From: Photobacterium frigidiphilum
Lineage (GTDB): Bacteria; Pseudomonadota; Gammaproteobacteria; Enterobacterales; Vibrionaceae
Length of the DNA: 64,000 nucleotides
Direction: 5' to 3'
NCBI RefSeq assembly: GCF_003025615.1
Contig: NZ_PYMJ01000008.1
Coordinates: forward strand, 62,001 to 126,000
A model generated the notes under the pieces. It had not been told where the DNA came from, ran no database searches, and saw nothing but the letters and a program-made list of their open reading frames with translations. Below, one piece after another: positions 36,480-47,100 of the stretch; the stretch's first letter is position 1, and each line of letters begins with the position of its first letter. A program made the position numbers and the translations under genes.

Positions 36480-37271
36480 ATGTCTAAAATTTATCGACCA
36501 TTGTTTGATGATGATAATCCACCTGGCGATATTTTTTTTGGTCATGAAGTTTTTCTGCCTAATACGACAACGCAAAAGCACAAACACTCTTGGGGACAAC
36601 TGCAATTAATCAATGGTGGAATATTAGAGCTACACGCTGAAGGTAAACATTTTTTATTACCTTCAGAATACGCCGTTTGGGTACCAGCTGGTATTGAGCA
36701 TGAAAGCCATATGCGTCGCAGTATGAACTATTGCTCGATGAATATAATACAGCCTCTTGCGATTCGATTACCTAGTTACACCTGCCTATTAGAAGTAGAC
36801 CCAATCGTCAGTGCGATAATTAATAGCCTGCGTGAGCGCCGTGTCTCTGTACCTAAAACCCCCGAAGACCATCGTTTAGTTCGAGTGTTATTAGATCAGG
36901 TAATCAATGCTAAAGAACATCAACAATTTCTACCAACCAGTGACGACAAATTACTCAAACCCATTTTGATCGAACTTGAAAAGAATCCAACCAATAATAA
37001 AACACTCGCACAATGGGCTGAAACCATTCATACAACAGAACGCACCTTGGCAAGGCACTGCCAAGATAAACTCGGGATGAGTTTTACAGAATGGCGACAA
37101 CGCCGTAAATATGTTTATTCCTTACATTTACTGCGTAAAGGGTTATCTATAAAAGAAATAGCCTTAACACTCGGATACCACCAAGCGTCACCCTTTATTA
37201 CTCTATTTAAAAAACACGCCAACTGTACACCTGAACAATATCGCCAACGATTAGGTATTAATCAAGCATGA
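36480..37271 (+). CDS. AraC family transcriptional regulator with cupin domain
   Basis: 263-residue regulator. The N-terminal cupin shows PNTTTQKHKHSWGQLQ, PSEYAVWVPAGIEHES and the usual ligand-binding His pairs. The C-terminal double HTH has TLAQWAETIHTTERTLARH and LSIKEIALTLGYHQASPFITLFKK, the AraC signature. It resembles the YdeC/NimR-type regulators that sense small aromatic or amino compounds, though this is only an impression. Start: ATG 36480 follows AAGG at ten bases; a TTG three bases earlier would add one residue. It is divergent from the DUF3179 gene, a plausible target. Confidence 0.88.
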   Translation: MSKIYRPLFDDDNPPGDIFFGHEVFLPNTTTQKHKHSWGQLQLINGGILELHAEGKHFLLPSEYAVWVPAGIEHESHMRRSMNYCSMNIIQPLAIRLPSYTCLLEVDPIVSAIINSLRERRVSVPKTPEDHRLVRVLLDQVINAKEHQQFLPTSDDKLLKPILIELEKNPTNNKTLAQWAETIHTTERTLARHCQDKLGMSFTEWRQRRKYVYSLHLLRKGLSIKEIALTLGYHQASPFITLFKKHANCTPEQYRQRLGINQA

Positions 37272-37834
37272 TCCCCTAGTTACATTGATTCGCAGATAAC
37301 CGTTGTCCGATACTCTATTCTTGCTGAACGAATAGGGCATTAACGGAAGCATGATCAAGCGTAAAATTGAAGGTATATTGGCAGAGCGTGACAGTGTAAT
37401 CAGAGCTTTTTTCATTATGTTAACCTTATATTAAAGCACCAGAACTTAATTGATGAATTGCCTACTTTGCGTACAAATAAGCAGTGTTAAATTTATGCAA
37501 TAAACGTTAACCATGAAATGTGACAAAATGTTTCACCGATATGTCTTCAGCTGAAATGTAAGTTTTCAAAAATGTAACGGATAGAATTCGAGTAATAAGG
37601 TAAAAAATAAATAATTCAACATTTAGGATATAAATCAGCACATTGGTTTATTAAAGTGATTTTTCGACATAACTAAATTACGTTTTATTATTGATAGTAA
37701 TGACAATCTTTGTTTTTGTGATGTGAACTTGCTTGAAGTCGCTCTGTCTTATTCTCGGTACTTCATCTTGCTTGTGAGTAATTTGAAGCAACGTTGACTC
37801 TCTATAAATAGAATTTATTTCTTTTGGTGATGAC
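37272..37834. other. Long AT-rich intergenic region
   Basis: About 560 bases between the AraC gene and the MORN gene. A 27-codon frame at 37350 (MIKRKIEGILAERDS) has no obvious ribosome site and is followed by a stop; it could be a remnant. The last 100 bases should hold the MORN gene promoter. Confidence 0.4.
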
Positions 37835-38431
37835 ATGAAAAAAACGATTCCTCTAGCGCTGTTTTTACTTTCATTTGCGGGGCTATCACAAGCAGCCACC
37901 GTTGATTACCTGCAGTCACGTAACGGTGTTGCCTATCAAATAAATCAAGAGAAGCCTTTCTCTGGTACGTATGTACAAAAATACGACAATGGTCAAAAAG
38001 CCATTAACGTGACCTTCAAAGAGGGAAAAGAAAACGGTGTGGCCACTGAATGGTACGCCAGTGGTGAAAAGCGTGGTGAAGCACATTATCTTGATGGAAA
38101 AACAAATGGTTTGATGACTAAGTGGTATGAAAATGGCCAGAAATCGTTTGAGACAACCTACAAAAATGATATGAAAAACGGCGTAACAACAGAATGGTAC
38201 CGCAATGGTCAAAAGTCTGAAGAAGCGATGTTTAAAAAAGACAAAGAAAATGGCGTATCCACTGAATGGTATGTGAACGGCCAAAAACGTGAAGTGGCAA
38301 ACTTCACCAACGGTAAGAATAGTGACGGTGTCATGACAGGCTGGTACGAAAACGGTAAGAAGGCCCTTGAAGTAACATTCAAAGATAGTAAAGAAGTATC
38401 ACGTCAGTATTGGACTGTTGATGCACCCTAA
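37835..38431 (+). CDS. Exported MORN / YwqK-repeat protein
   Basis: 198-residue protein with a signal peptide (KKTIPLALFLLSFAGL, cleavage near SQA). It is then made of about six repeats of roughly 23 residues with the core WYxNGQK...F/YKxGKENG (for example TEWYASGEKRGE, TKWYENGQKSFE, TEWYRNGQKSEE, TEWYVNGQKREV, TGWYENGKKALE). Proteins of this type are often annotated as MORN-repeat or YwqK-family antitoxin, a name from a Bacillus toxin system. No toxin gene is beside it and the signal peptide points to a periplasmic or surface role. The strong internal repetition may allow copy-number change between strains. A hairpin follows. Confidence 0.8.
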   Translation: MKKTIPLALFLLSFAGLSQAATVDYLQSRNGVAYQINQEKPFSGTYVQKYDNGQKAINVTFKEGKENGVATEWYASGEKRGEAHYLDGKTNGLMTKWYENGQKSFETTYKNDMKNGVTTEWYRNGQKSEEAMFKKDKENGVSTEWYVNGQKREVANFTNGKNSDGVMTGWYENGKKALEVTFKDSKEVSRQYWTVDAP

Positions 38432-38495
38432 ACATGGCTTTGTTGAAGCACTCTGATAATGCTCAATAATTCCATTTCCATAACGCTCAGTTGTC

Positions 38496-38524
38496 ATAGC
38501 CAACCTCTTTGTCAGGTTGGCTAT
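38496..38524 (+). terminator. Terminator after the MORN gene
   Basis: Perfect stem ATAGCCAACCT / AGGTTGGCTAT with a 7-base loop, followed by TTAAC; 65 bp past the stop. Confidence 0.7.
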
Positions 38525-38642
38525 TTAACACATACCTTACAAACGCAGTGATGCCAAACGCCATAATTTCAAGAAAGGCACCTACGCAGTAATGAAGCAA
38601 AGTTCATGTTCGAGAGAGTTCATCATATCTTCAACCTTGAGG

Positions 38643-39281
38643 TTATTTACGCTCACCTTCTTTAAGATAACGAATAGGCTTAGCGGGCGATCCGACACAC
38701 ACACTGTTTGCAGGTAGATTTTTTACCACCACACTGCCAGCACCCACAACAACATTATCGCCAATAGTCACACCCGGGCATACAGTAACGTTGGCACCAA
38801 ACCATACATCATTGCCAATCGTAATCGCTTGAGCAAACTCATCACCTCTCGCTCTTTCTACAGGATCAAGCGGATGACCTGCAGTTGAAATAACCACGCC
38901 AGGGGCTAGCAGACAGTTATCACCGATAGTCACAGGTGCAGCATCAAGAATGGTACAGCCATGATTGATATAAAAACCGCTACCTACTTTAATGTTGTAG
39001 CCATAATCACAGTTAAAGGGTGATTCAATCCATGCGTCGCTGTTATAGCCAAGTAGCTCATTAATCAAACCCTGTCGGACATCTTTCTGAGTCGGACAGG
39101 TTTGATTGAGCTTAAAACATAACCCTTTGGCGTTATGGCGTTCGGCGGTTAGCTCTTCATCCCACGCTTGATATATTAAGCCAGATAACATCTTTTCTTT
39201 TTCAGTCTTTACCATTTCATTAAGCCGTATTTTATCGTGGATATTATGCGAAATTGTATGGAGTAACTCATAAGAAGTCAT
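38643..39281 (-). CDS. Maltose O-acetyltransferase-like enzyme (left-handed beta-helix)
   Basis: Acetyl-CoA dependent sugar O-acetyltransferase of the Maa/NodL/LacA group, up to 212 aa. The N-terminal Mac domain has KTEKEKMLSGLIYQAWDEEL. The hexapeptide repeats follow (IKVGSGFYINHGCTILD, VTIGDNCLLAPGVVI, ITIGNDVWFGANVTV, VTIGDNVVVGAGSVV) with the catalytic His in STAGHPLDP, and the end SPAKPIRYL is typical. The frame gives 22 extra residues before MVKTEKEKM; a start at ATG 39215 would match the usual family length. Neither ATG has a clear ribosome site. It acts in the cytoplasm on a sugar; the real substrate is unknown. Confidence 0.87.
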   Translation of the reverse strand: MTSYELLHTISHNIHDKIRLNEMVKTEKEKMLSGLIYQAWDEELTAERHNAKGLCFKLNQTCPTQKDVRQGLINELLGYNSDAWIESPFNCDYGYNIKVGSGFYINHGCTILDAAPVTIGDNCLLAPGVVISTAGHPLDPVERARGDEFAQAITIGNDVWFGANVTVCPGVTIGDNVVVGAGSVVVKNLPANSVCVGSPAKPIRYLKEGERK

Positions 39282-39446
39282 TCACGTGATAGAAGGTAAA
39301 ATCAATTTTTCAGCCATGATCACACTTGGTACAAGTGATGAATCACCCGTAAAAATAGTCTTCAGTATTGATATACCAACCGCGAATTTCAGACTCATTT
39401 AATTAACACCTGTACCCCCACGCAACGCTGTAATTACTAGTAATAA

Positions 39447-40040
39447 TTACGTTTTAATTTGCGAATAAAACATGACTAATTCCGCAATGGTTTTCGCGTG
39501 GAGTTTTTTCATCAAGCTAGAACGGTGCACTTCAACCGTACGTACAGCAATACATAATTCATCGGATATTTGTTGGTTTTTATAACCTTTGACTAATAAA
39601 CGTAGAAGATCTTGCTCGCGAGTCGTTAATGTTTCAAACGCTTTGTGTAATAACAGTTGGCTTTGATTGTGTAAGGATTGTTTTTCAGCATGATGAATCG
39701 CAACCACTAGTTTTTCACCATCAACAGGTTTTTGAAAAAAATCAATCGCACCATGTTTAAGCGCTTCAACTGCCATGGGCACATCACCATGCCCAGTCAA
39801 AAAAATAACCGCGAGGGGGCTGTGTTTATCTTTTAATAGCCGATGAACTTGCTGTCCCATCATGATTGGCATTCGAATGTCTAACACCACACAACCGGCT
39901 TGTTCAATATTCGCTTGATCAAGAAACGTTACACCATCAGCATAACTTTCAACTTTAAAATCATACCCTTCGAGCATGAAGGCTAATGAATCACGTACCG
40001 ATTCATCATCATCAACAACAAAGACTGGTAATGGGTTCAC
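39447..40040 (-). CDS. ttrR: Tetrathionate response regulator TtrR
   Basis: 197-residue FixJ/NarL-type regulator. The receiver holds VDDDESVRDS, phospho-Asp in CVVLDIRMP, FLTGHGDVPMA and FFQKPVDGE. The LuxR-type HTH is LTTREQDLLRLLVKGYKNQQIS followed by VAVRTVEVHRSS-like sequence. It lies 15 bp downstream of ttrS and should be co-transcribed. Known TtrR, phosphorylated by TtrS when tetrathionate is present, activates the ttrBCA operon; that operon is divergent here, as expected. Start is GTG; no ATG lies nearby. Confidence 0.9.
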   Translation of the reverse strand: MNPLPVFVVDDDESVRDSLAFMLEGYDFKVESYADGVTFLDQANIEQAGCVVLDIRMPIMMGQQVHRLLKDKHSPLAVIFLTGHGDVPMAVEALKHGAIDFFQKPVDGEKLVVAIHHAEKQSLHNQSQLLLHKAFETLTTREQDLLRLLVKGYKNQQISDELCIAVRTVEVHRSSLMKKLHAKTIAELVMFYSQIKT

Positions 40041-40055
40041 GTGTGGCTTCCTTCT

Positions 40056-41990
40056 TTAATTTTCGGTATTAGCGATATAAGGCAACCGCACTTCAATACG
40101 GCAGCCATGGGGATTATTAGCGGTCATCATTAATGTACCGTGGTGATCTTCAACCACATCACGACAAATAGCTAAGCCCAAACCTAATCCCTCTTCTTTT
40201 GTGGTAAAAAAAGCACTCTGCAACAACGCTGCATCCTCTTCCAATCCAATACCATTATCCGTTACCACCAGCTTCATCTGTTTTTCTACTGGTAGGTATT
40301 CTGTATCAATTACTATTTGATATTTTTCTTGAGTATGCAGCTCCCGGTCGCACAGCTTCTGATGATCCAGCACACAAGCATCCATCGAATTTTTAACTAG
40401 ATTCAACAGTAATTGTTGAAAACCAATCGGATCAAGATAGACAGGCACAACTTGTCCGCTTTCTGTCACCGATAACGTAATTTGATGCTTAATTAAGTCA
40501 TGATCTAGCAACATGACGGCATCGGTGATCAATGCCTGCACATTGCTGTATTGCTTGTTGATCGGCCGTTTTTTTATCAAGGATCGTAACCGCTGAACAA
40601 TATCATCCGCCCTAATAACTTGTTGTTGGATTTTTTCTAATACCACTTTAAGATCTTCCGCTGATGATCCTTTGTTTATTCGCACTAAACCACCTTGGCT
40701 ATAGTTACGAATAGCAGATAACGGCTGGTTGATTTCATGGGCAATACTGCCGCCTAACTCGCCGACAATTGCCACCCTTTGGGCATGTTCTAGCATGGCA
40801 TTTTTTTCTTTTAATCGATTTTGAGTCGCAATTAATAGCCGTTGATTGCGGCTAAAACGGTACTCCAGTAAAAAGTGATACAAATTGAGCACAACAACAA
40901 AGAGTAAAAACGTCCAACCCCATTGCTGGTTACTCTTCAGCCAAGTTAATGCTTCTTGCCACCATGGCTTTTGTAACGGGTGAAGATCAAGATCTTGATA
41001 CAACTTATCAATTTTTAATTGACTGATCGGTGCCGACCAACCTAATGAATGTGCGGCGGTTGCCGCCGGATCCCGTTCTGGAAGATCCAACAGTGCGCGC
41101 GCAATTTGCTTGGCTAAGGTTTCAGATGCTTTACCTGTTTTGGCAAAAGACCAATTAGGATATAACACAGTTGATACATGGCAGCCAAAGCCCACTGGCG
41201 CTTGGTTATCTAAAACTCGGTACTGACTAAAATCGATTAACCCTTCCTTCCCCATTGTTTCTAGTTGGCAAACAGGTAGTACCGCCGCTTCTACGTGTTT
41301 ATCACGTAATTTGTACAAAATGGCATCTAGTGGAAAACCAATAAAATCGACAGTCGAGAAAAAGCGATTAGGATCTAAGCTCAGTTGCTGCATATTTCGG
41401 CGTAAGGTTAAATAGCCGCCAAATGCACTATCAGATACCGCAGCCACTGGCTGGTTATCTAAATCAGTAAGCGTGAAATATGGGGAGTCGTTACGCACTA
41501 CCAAAGCAGAACCTATTGCCAATGTCGTGCCACCTTGTTGCTGACTTCTTAACGTTGCCAACCAAGAAAGGGGATATTGACGCCCTAATCGAACAGACTG
41601 CCCAGGGTTGGTGATCACAAAATCGACCGTCTGAGTTTTTACCGCATTTGTCATTTGTTCAAGCGTATAGGGGTGTAATACAAATTCAGTACGGGGAATT
41701 TTACGTTCTAACCAATCCATGGTTGGCTGCCAACGGTTTAAAGCTTCTAAATTACCTCTTGTGGCTAAAATACCGACATCAACTATTTGATTAATGGCAC
41801 TATTGGCAGGCTGGGGATCTTTCGCGAAAATAGTGTGAGGAAAAGCGATAGCAGCAAGAGTCACCACAGAATAACCGATCACGTTAAGCCAATATCCACC
41901 AGCAACGCATAATCTTTGCTTCTTTTGGGGCTTCTTTTTTTGTGAGTCTCTTTTAAGGCTAGGCACTATCCAACACTTCATTTCGTTCAT
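40056..41990 (-). CDS. ttrS: Tetrathionate sensor histidine kinase TtrS
   Basis: 644-aa membrane kinase. An N-terminal helix (about 32-50) is followed by a periplasmic phosphonate-binding-protein-like domain (VDVGILATRGNLEAL, DFVITNPGQSVRLG, GFGCHVSTVLYPNW) to about residue 340, then a second helix (WTFLLFVVVLNLYHFLL). The cytoplasmic part has HisKA with GSIAHEINQPLSAIRNY and a HATPase (NLVKNSMDA, VTDNGIGL, EGLGLGLAI). This layout is that of TtrS, which detects tetrathionate in the periplasm. It reads away from ttrBCA with about 210 bp between start codons, which must hold both promoters. Confidence 0.92.
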   Translation of the reverse strand: MNEMKCWIVPSLKRDSQKKKPQKKQRLCVAGGYWLNVIGYSVVTLAAIAFPHTIFAKDPQPANSAINQIVDVGILATRGNLEALNRWQPTMDWLERKIPRTEFVLHPYTLEQMTNAVKTQTVDFVITNPGQSVRLGRQYPLSWLATLRSQQQGGTTLAIGSALVVRNDSPYFTLTDLDNQPVAAVSDSAFGGYLTLRRNMQQLSLDPNRFFSTVDFIGFPLDAILYKLRDKHVEAAVLPVCQLETMGKEGLIDFSQYRVLDNQAPVGFGCHVSTVLYPNWSFAKTGKASETLAKQIARALLDLPERDPAATAAHSLGWSAPISQLKIDKLYQDLDLHPLQKPWWQEALTWLKSNQQWGWTFLLFVVVLNLYHFLLEYRFSRNQRLLIATQNRLKEKNAMLEHAQRVAIVGELGGSIAHEINQPLSAIRNYSQGGLVRINKGSSAEDLKVVLEKIQQQVIRADDIVQRLRSLIKKRPINKQYSNVQALITDAVMLLDHDLIKHQITLSVTESGQVVPVYLDPIGFQQLLLNLVKNSMDACVLDHQKLCDRELHTQEKYQIVIDTEYLPVEKQMKLVVTDNGIGLEEDAALLQSAFFTTKEEGLGLGLAICRDVVEDHHGTLMMTANNPHGCRIEVRLPYIANTEN

Positions 41991-42202
41991 TTACCCACTT
42001 GATCATGATTGCCGATACGGGCTCTTTCTTGATTCATTATGACACTAACCTCACCAAGGATGATGCGAAGCGTGAGGAATAACACTGTTTTATCTTGTCT
42101 TAGATCAATCCTAAATAGGGTATGTGGAAAACCACAATAGGCGAAGAACCGTCGATTTCCGACAATCACCTTGTCTCTCTACTAATGAGCAAGGTATGCA
42201 GT
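41991..42202. promoter_or_regulatory. ttrS/ttrB divergent promoter region with FNR-like half site
   Basis: About 210 bases between divergent genes. TTGTCTTAGATCAA at 42095-42108 has a perfect right half (ATCAA) and a poor left half against the FNR consensus TTGAT-N4-ATCAA. Anaerobic activation by FNR would fit known ttr control, but the match is weak. Confidence 0.4.
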
Positions 42203-42991
42203 ATGGATCCGAGTAAAAGACGATTGTTATCAGGCATTGGCGCAATAACCGCGGGTGCCGCATTAATTCCTGTCGTACAAGCAAGCAACACCTCAACAGG
42301 TCACATTGTGGTGGGCAATAAATTTAAAAACAACGATCAACCTGACCGCAAAGGCATGAAAGGAAAACGCTATGCCATGGTGGTCGATTTGCGTAAGTGT
42401 GTCGGCTGCCAAGCTTGTACAGTCGGCTGTAGTATTGAAAACCAAGCGCCTATTGGCCAATTCCGCACCACCGTAAAGCAATATGAAGTTACCCTTGATG
42501 ATGGTAGTACAGGCACGAAACAGGTGAAGTCTTTTATGCTGCCTCGTCTGTGTAACCATTGTGATAACCCACCCTGCGTAAAAGTCTGCCCAGTACAGGC
42601 CACTTACCAACGTGAAGACGGCATTGTCATGGTTGATAACAAGCGCTGTGTTGCCTGTGCCTATTGTGTACAGGCTTGTCCTTACGATGCTCGCTTCATC
42701 AATGAAGAAACCCTTACAGCCGATAAATGTACGTTTTGCGCCCACCGGTTAGAGCAAGGTTTACTGCCCGCCTGTGTTGAAACGTGTGTAGGTGGTGCGC
42801 GGATCATTGGGGATTTAAATAGCCCAAGCAGCGAAATAAACCGATTACTCGTTGAACATAAAGACGAAATAAAAGTATTGAAACCAGAAGAGAACACCAA
42901 GCCGCATGTGTTCTATATCGGCTTGAACACTGAATTCAGCTCGCACATTGACGGTAAAGCGGCGATTTACGATCCTCAAGGAGAGAAATAA
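42203..42991 (+). CDS. ttrB: Tetrathionate reductase iron-sulfur subunit TtrB
   Basis: 262-residue electron-transfer subunit with four [4Fe-4S] cysteine clusters of the ferredoxin-like type (CVGCQACTVGC, CNHCDNPPCVKVCP, CVACAYCVQACP, CTFCAHRLEQG with later CVETC). A Tat signal begins the protein (SKRRLLSGIGAITAGAA). It passes electrons from TtrC to TtrA in the periplasm. The frame is open back to 42122, but the ATG at 42203 has AAGG upstream and starts the Tat signal just like Salmonella TtrB. ttrC follows with a 1-base overlap, and ttrA is 11 bp further on. Confidence 0.95.
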   Translation: MDPSKRRLLSGIGAITAGAALIPVVQASNTSTGHIVVGNKFKNNDQPDRKGMKGKRYAMVVDLRKCVGCQACTVGCSIENQAPIGQFRTTVKQYEVTLDDGSTGTKQVKSFMLPRLCNHCDNPPCVKVCPVQATYQREDGIVMVDNKRCVACAYCVQACPYDARFINEETLTADKCTFCAHRLEQGLLPACVETCVGGARIIGDLNSPSSEINRLLVEHKDEIKVLKPEENTKPHVFYIGLNTEFSSHIDGKAAIYDPQGEK

Positions 42992-44115
42992 TGAACATAA
43001 CTGAAATTCTTGTTCCTCCGCAGGACATCGCTTGGCTACCGTGGGCAGTACAATACTTTTTCTATATTGGATCAGCTTACGCCGCAGCCATTTTATTTTG
43101 CATCGCATGTGTATTTAAACACCACACGAGCCATGTATTACGTGCAGCCCTTGCGCTTGTGTTAGCCATTTCAGCAGTTGTCGGTCCGCTAGCATTAACC
43201 GCTGATCTTCACCAACCGGGACGTGCTTGGCACTTCTTTACGCATTTAACATCATGGTCGTGGATGTCGAATGGATCGTTATTCTTGCCGATTTTTTCTA
43301 TTTTAGCAGTGTTAGCCGCATGGCTGTATTTGCGTCCTGATATTCAACAACTCGAAAACAGCCCTTACCGCATCGTTAAACTCGCCAGTAAGTTAACCCT
43401 TGGCAATTGGACGGTATCATCCAACGTTTTTATTTCATTAACCGTATTAACGGCTCTGTCTGGTTTAACCATTGCGCTATATACCGGTGCTGAAATTGCG
43501 ATACTTCAAAGCCGTCCGTTATGGCATCAACTGGCTTCACCACTGCTATGGTTTGTCACCGCTTTTCTGGGGGCGATTAGCTTAACCGGAATTATGTTGC
43601 TGCTCACAACCGAGCCGAGCCTCACAGCAAAACCAGCACTTACTAACGGTGATAATATTCTGCTTAAAAGAACCACCTTATTAAGCGCTATTTTGGCATT
43701 AATCTTATTGCCTCTATGGGTAGTGAACAGTAATAGCTTAGCGTTACTCAACGATCCGCAATGGGTTACTCGTTTAACCGTTCTCACTTTTTTGTTTGTA
43801 TGCTGTATTGCCGTTCACTTTACCGCTCTTTCCACCAGCAAAGTGGGATTGGTCATCACCAGCGCCATCACGTTAATCAGCTGCTGGTATCTCCGCTGGG
43901 TCACTATTATGGATGTACAAACCATCCCTCGTTACGATGCTGGCACTTATCCTTATGAGTTGCCAATGGGACCAGCAGGGCTATTGGGCATTATCGCCAT
44001 GGCCGGTTTGTGGATTGCACTCGCAGCAGTATTAAGCGAAGTCGTGCATCAAGCTAAAACTTCCCGAACTCTTTCATCTTCATCTGTTGCGCCGTCTGCG
44101 CACCACGTACTGTAG
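42991..44115 (+). CDS. ttrC: Tetrathionate reductase membrane subunit TtrC (NrfD family)
   Basis: 374-residue quinol-oxidising membrane anchor with about nine helices, of the NrfD/PsrC family. It takes electrons from the quinol pool and gives them to TtrB. Visible helices include AAILFCIACVFK, ALALVLAISAVVGPLALTADL and FWLGAISLTGIMLLL-like sequence; the His/Asp-containing loop HQPGRAWHFFTHLTSWSWMS is typical of the family's quinone site. It lies between ttrB and ttrA in the standard BCA order. Confidence 0.93.
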   Translation: MNITEILVPPQDIAWLPWAVQYFFYIGSAYAAAILFCIACVFKHHTSHVLRAALALVLAISAVVGPLALTADLHQPGRAWHFFTHLTSWSWMSNGSLFLPIFSILAVLAAWLYLRPDIQQLENSPYRIVKLASKLTLGNWTVSSNVFISLTVLTALSGLTIALYTGAEIAILQSRPLWHQLASPLLWFVTAFLGAISLTGIMLLLTTEPSLTAKPALTNGDNILLKRTTLLSAILALILLPLWVVNSNSLALLNDPQWVTRLTVLTFLFVCCIAVHFTALSTSKVGLVITSAITLISCWYLRWVTIMDVQTIPRYDAGTYPYELPMGPAGLLGIIAMAGLWIALAAVLSEVVHQAKTSRTLSSSSVAPSAHHVL

Positions 44116-44126
44116 AGGGCAACATT

Positions 44127-47100
44127 ATGGATAAGAAACGTCGTCAATTTATCAAATCAGGATTGGCTGTCGGTGGTGTCTCTGCATTTGCAGCGGGGTA
44201 TTCTTCGACTGCTCAACACATGGTAGAAGGCTTGGTAACAGGTACATCAGGTGTACCTACCAAAGATGCTCACTTTGGTAATTCGCTGGAGCCTGAATAC
44301 AAAGTTAATGAGAACGGGAATTTAATTTCAAACCCTAATCAGCGTGTTGCCCCTTCGATGTGTTTTGGTTGTTGGACGCTATGCGGCGTGAGAGTACGTG
44401 TCGATAATAAAACGGATGAGATTTTACGTATCTCAGGTAATCCTTATCATCCGCTATCAAATGATCAACAAATCCCATTTAACACCCCAGTAAAACAGGC
44501 ATATCTATCGCTAACAGGTGAAGCTGGTTTAGCCGGGCGTTCAACTGCCTGCGCGCGTGGCAATGGCATGTTGGAAATACGTAACAGCCCATATCGAATT
44601 ACCCAGCCGTTAAAGCGAGTTGGCAAGCGTGGCGAAGGAAAGTGGATCCCCATTAGCTATGAACAATTACTCACAGAAGTGACTGAAGGGGGCAATCTCT
44701 TTAATGAAGGCCATGTTGATGGATTAAAAGCCATTCGCGACTTAACCACCCCTGTCGACCCGAATAACCCTGAATACGGCCCTAAAGCCAATCAATTATT
44801 AGTGACCAATGCCGGTAATGAAGGGCGTGATGATATTCTAAAGCGCTTTGCCTTTAACAGCTTTGGTACACGTAATTTTGGTCATCACGGATCGTACTGT
44901 GGTTATGCCTTCCGCGCTGGCTCTGGCGCGCTGATGAATGATTTAGATAAGTTCTCACACGTAAAACCCGATCTGGATAATACTGAATTTGCGTTATTTA
45001 TTGGAATGTCTCCAGCACAAGCGGGCAACCCTTTTAAACGCCAAGCAAGGCAACTCGCTAATGCCCGTACCAATGGCAGTTTTGAATATGTGGTCGTTTC
45101 ACCTGCTCTACCTGCCTCATCAAGTTTAGCGGCAGGGTTAAACAATAACTGGTTACCGATCAAACCTGGTACCGATTCCGCTCTTGTGATGGGAATGATT
45201 CAGTGGATCATTGCCAACGAACGTTACAACCGCACTTTCTTGTCACAGCCTAGCGCCCAAGCCATGCGTGTAGCTGGTACGGCGCACTGGTGTAACGCGA
45301 CTCACTTGGTGATCAGTGATGAAAGCCATCCGCGATTTGGTTCTTTTTTACGCGCTTCCGACATGGGTATGCCTTATGGCGGTGAAGTGCGTTCAGAAGC
45401 AGATGCTTATCTTGTAATGGATGCAAAAACCAATACCCTAAGTATCAATACCCAAGCAGAACCTGCTCAGTTATTTGTTGATACAGAAATGGAAACCACA
45501 CAAGGCACAGTAAGGGTAAAATCATCCTTTCAGCATTTAAAAGAACAAGCCTTTAAATACGACATCGCATACTACAGCGAACAATGTGGGATCTCAGAAA
45601 CTCAGATAATAAGCCTTGCTCAGCGCTTTACGTCCCACGGCACTAAAGCTGTGGTCGATACCCACGGCGGCAACATGCACAGCAATGGTTTCTACAACGC
45701 CTATACCATTCTGATGCTGAACGCGATGATTGGTAATATCAACCTAAAAGGCGGTGTAATGGCCAAGGCTGGTGGCTACCCAACATCCGGTAACGGGCCA
45801 CGTTATGATTTCACCACCTTCCCAGGTAAAGTCGGGCCTAAAGGCGTGTTTTTATCACGTAGCAAATTCCCTTACGAAAAAACCAGCGAATACAAACGAA
45901 AAGTCACGGCAGGCACATCGCCTTACCCCACTCGTGCACCTTGGTATCCGATCTCAGCCCCGTTATTAACCGAACATTTATCAGCCGCGATCGATGGTTA
46001 TCCTTACCGTTTAAAAGCGTGGATCAATCATATGGCCAACCCTTTATATGGTGTGCCAGGCTTACAAGATCTGATTGGTGAAAAACTCAAAGATCCTAAA
46101 GAACTGCCATTAATTATATCAGTCGATGCATTCATTAATGAAACAACCGCCCTTTCTGATTATATCGTGCCAGATACCGTCACTTATGAAAGCTGGGGCA
46201 TGACTAGCCCATGGCATGGTGTACCGACCAAAGCTGTGACAGCGCGCTGGCCAATCGTGAAGCCTCTTACGGAGAAAACTGCCGATGGACGCACCATTAA
46301 CTTAGAAAACTTTTTCATCGATATTGCCAAGCGTTTATCGTTAGGAGGCTTTGGCGACAACGCGATTAAAGATGCACAAGGCAATTGGCACGCCATTAAT
46401 AATGCTGATGATTTTTACCTACGATCGGCTGCTAATTTAGCGTATGTCGCAAAAGGCGTACCCGCCGCCAGTGTAGAAGATATATACCTATCAGGGTTAG
46501 AACGCCTACTGCCCGACATGCAGCGGGTTTTGACGGAAGAAGAATTAGGTAAAGTCGCCTTTATTCTATCTCGTGGTGGACGCTTTGAAGATGCCTCTGA
46601 AAGCTATAAAGGTGAATTCATGAAGTATCAATGGCAAAAACCGTTAGCGATTTGGAATGAAAAATTGGGTACTTCACGGAATACACTATCGGGTCAGTTT
46701 TATTCTGGTTGCCCAACGTGGTACCCACAAAAACTGGCTGATGGCACGCCGCTTCGTGAACGATATACCGAACAAGAATGGCCATTTACTCTAACGAACT
46801 TCAAATCCAATATTCACAGTGCAGTATCCAATTTATCACCGCGCTTAAATTCAATTAAGGGGGTAAACCCAGTGTATATACACCCACAAGATGCGCTGAA
46901 GTGGGAGTTAAGCACAGGGGATCAATTCACGATTACCACCCCGAGTAATTCGACAGTCGCTATCGCGATAATCGTAGAAGGGGTACAACAAGGCACTCTC
47001 GGCATCGAGCATGGCTTTGGTCACAAAGAGCTAGGAGCAAGATCGCACACCATTGGTGATAAGGTTCAGCCAATCAATCGATATAACGCTGACGGCGTAA

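Noticed and set aside
37350..37433. 27-codon frame MIKRKIEGILAERDS in the AraC/MORN gap
   Set aside because: Too short, no ribosome site, ends in a hydrophobic run with no known pattern; mentioned only as a possible remnant.
37835..38431. Toxin-antitoxin pair around the YwqK-like protein
   Set aside because: No adjacent toxin-like gene on either strand, and the protein is exported.
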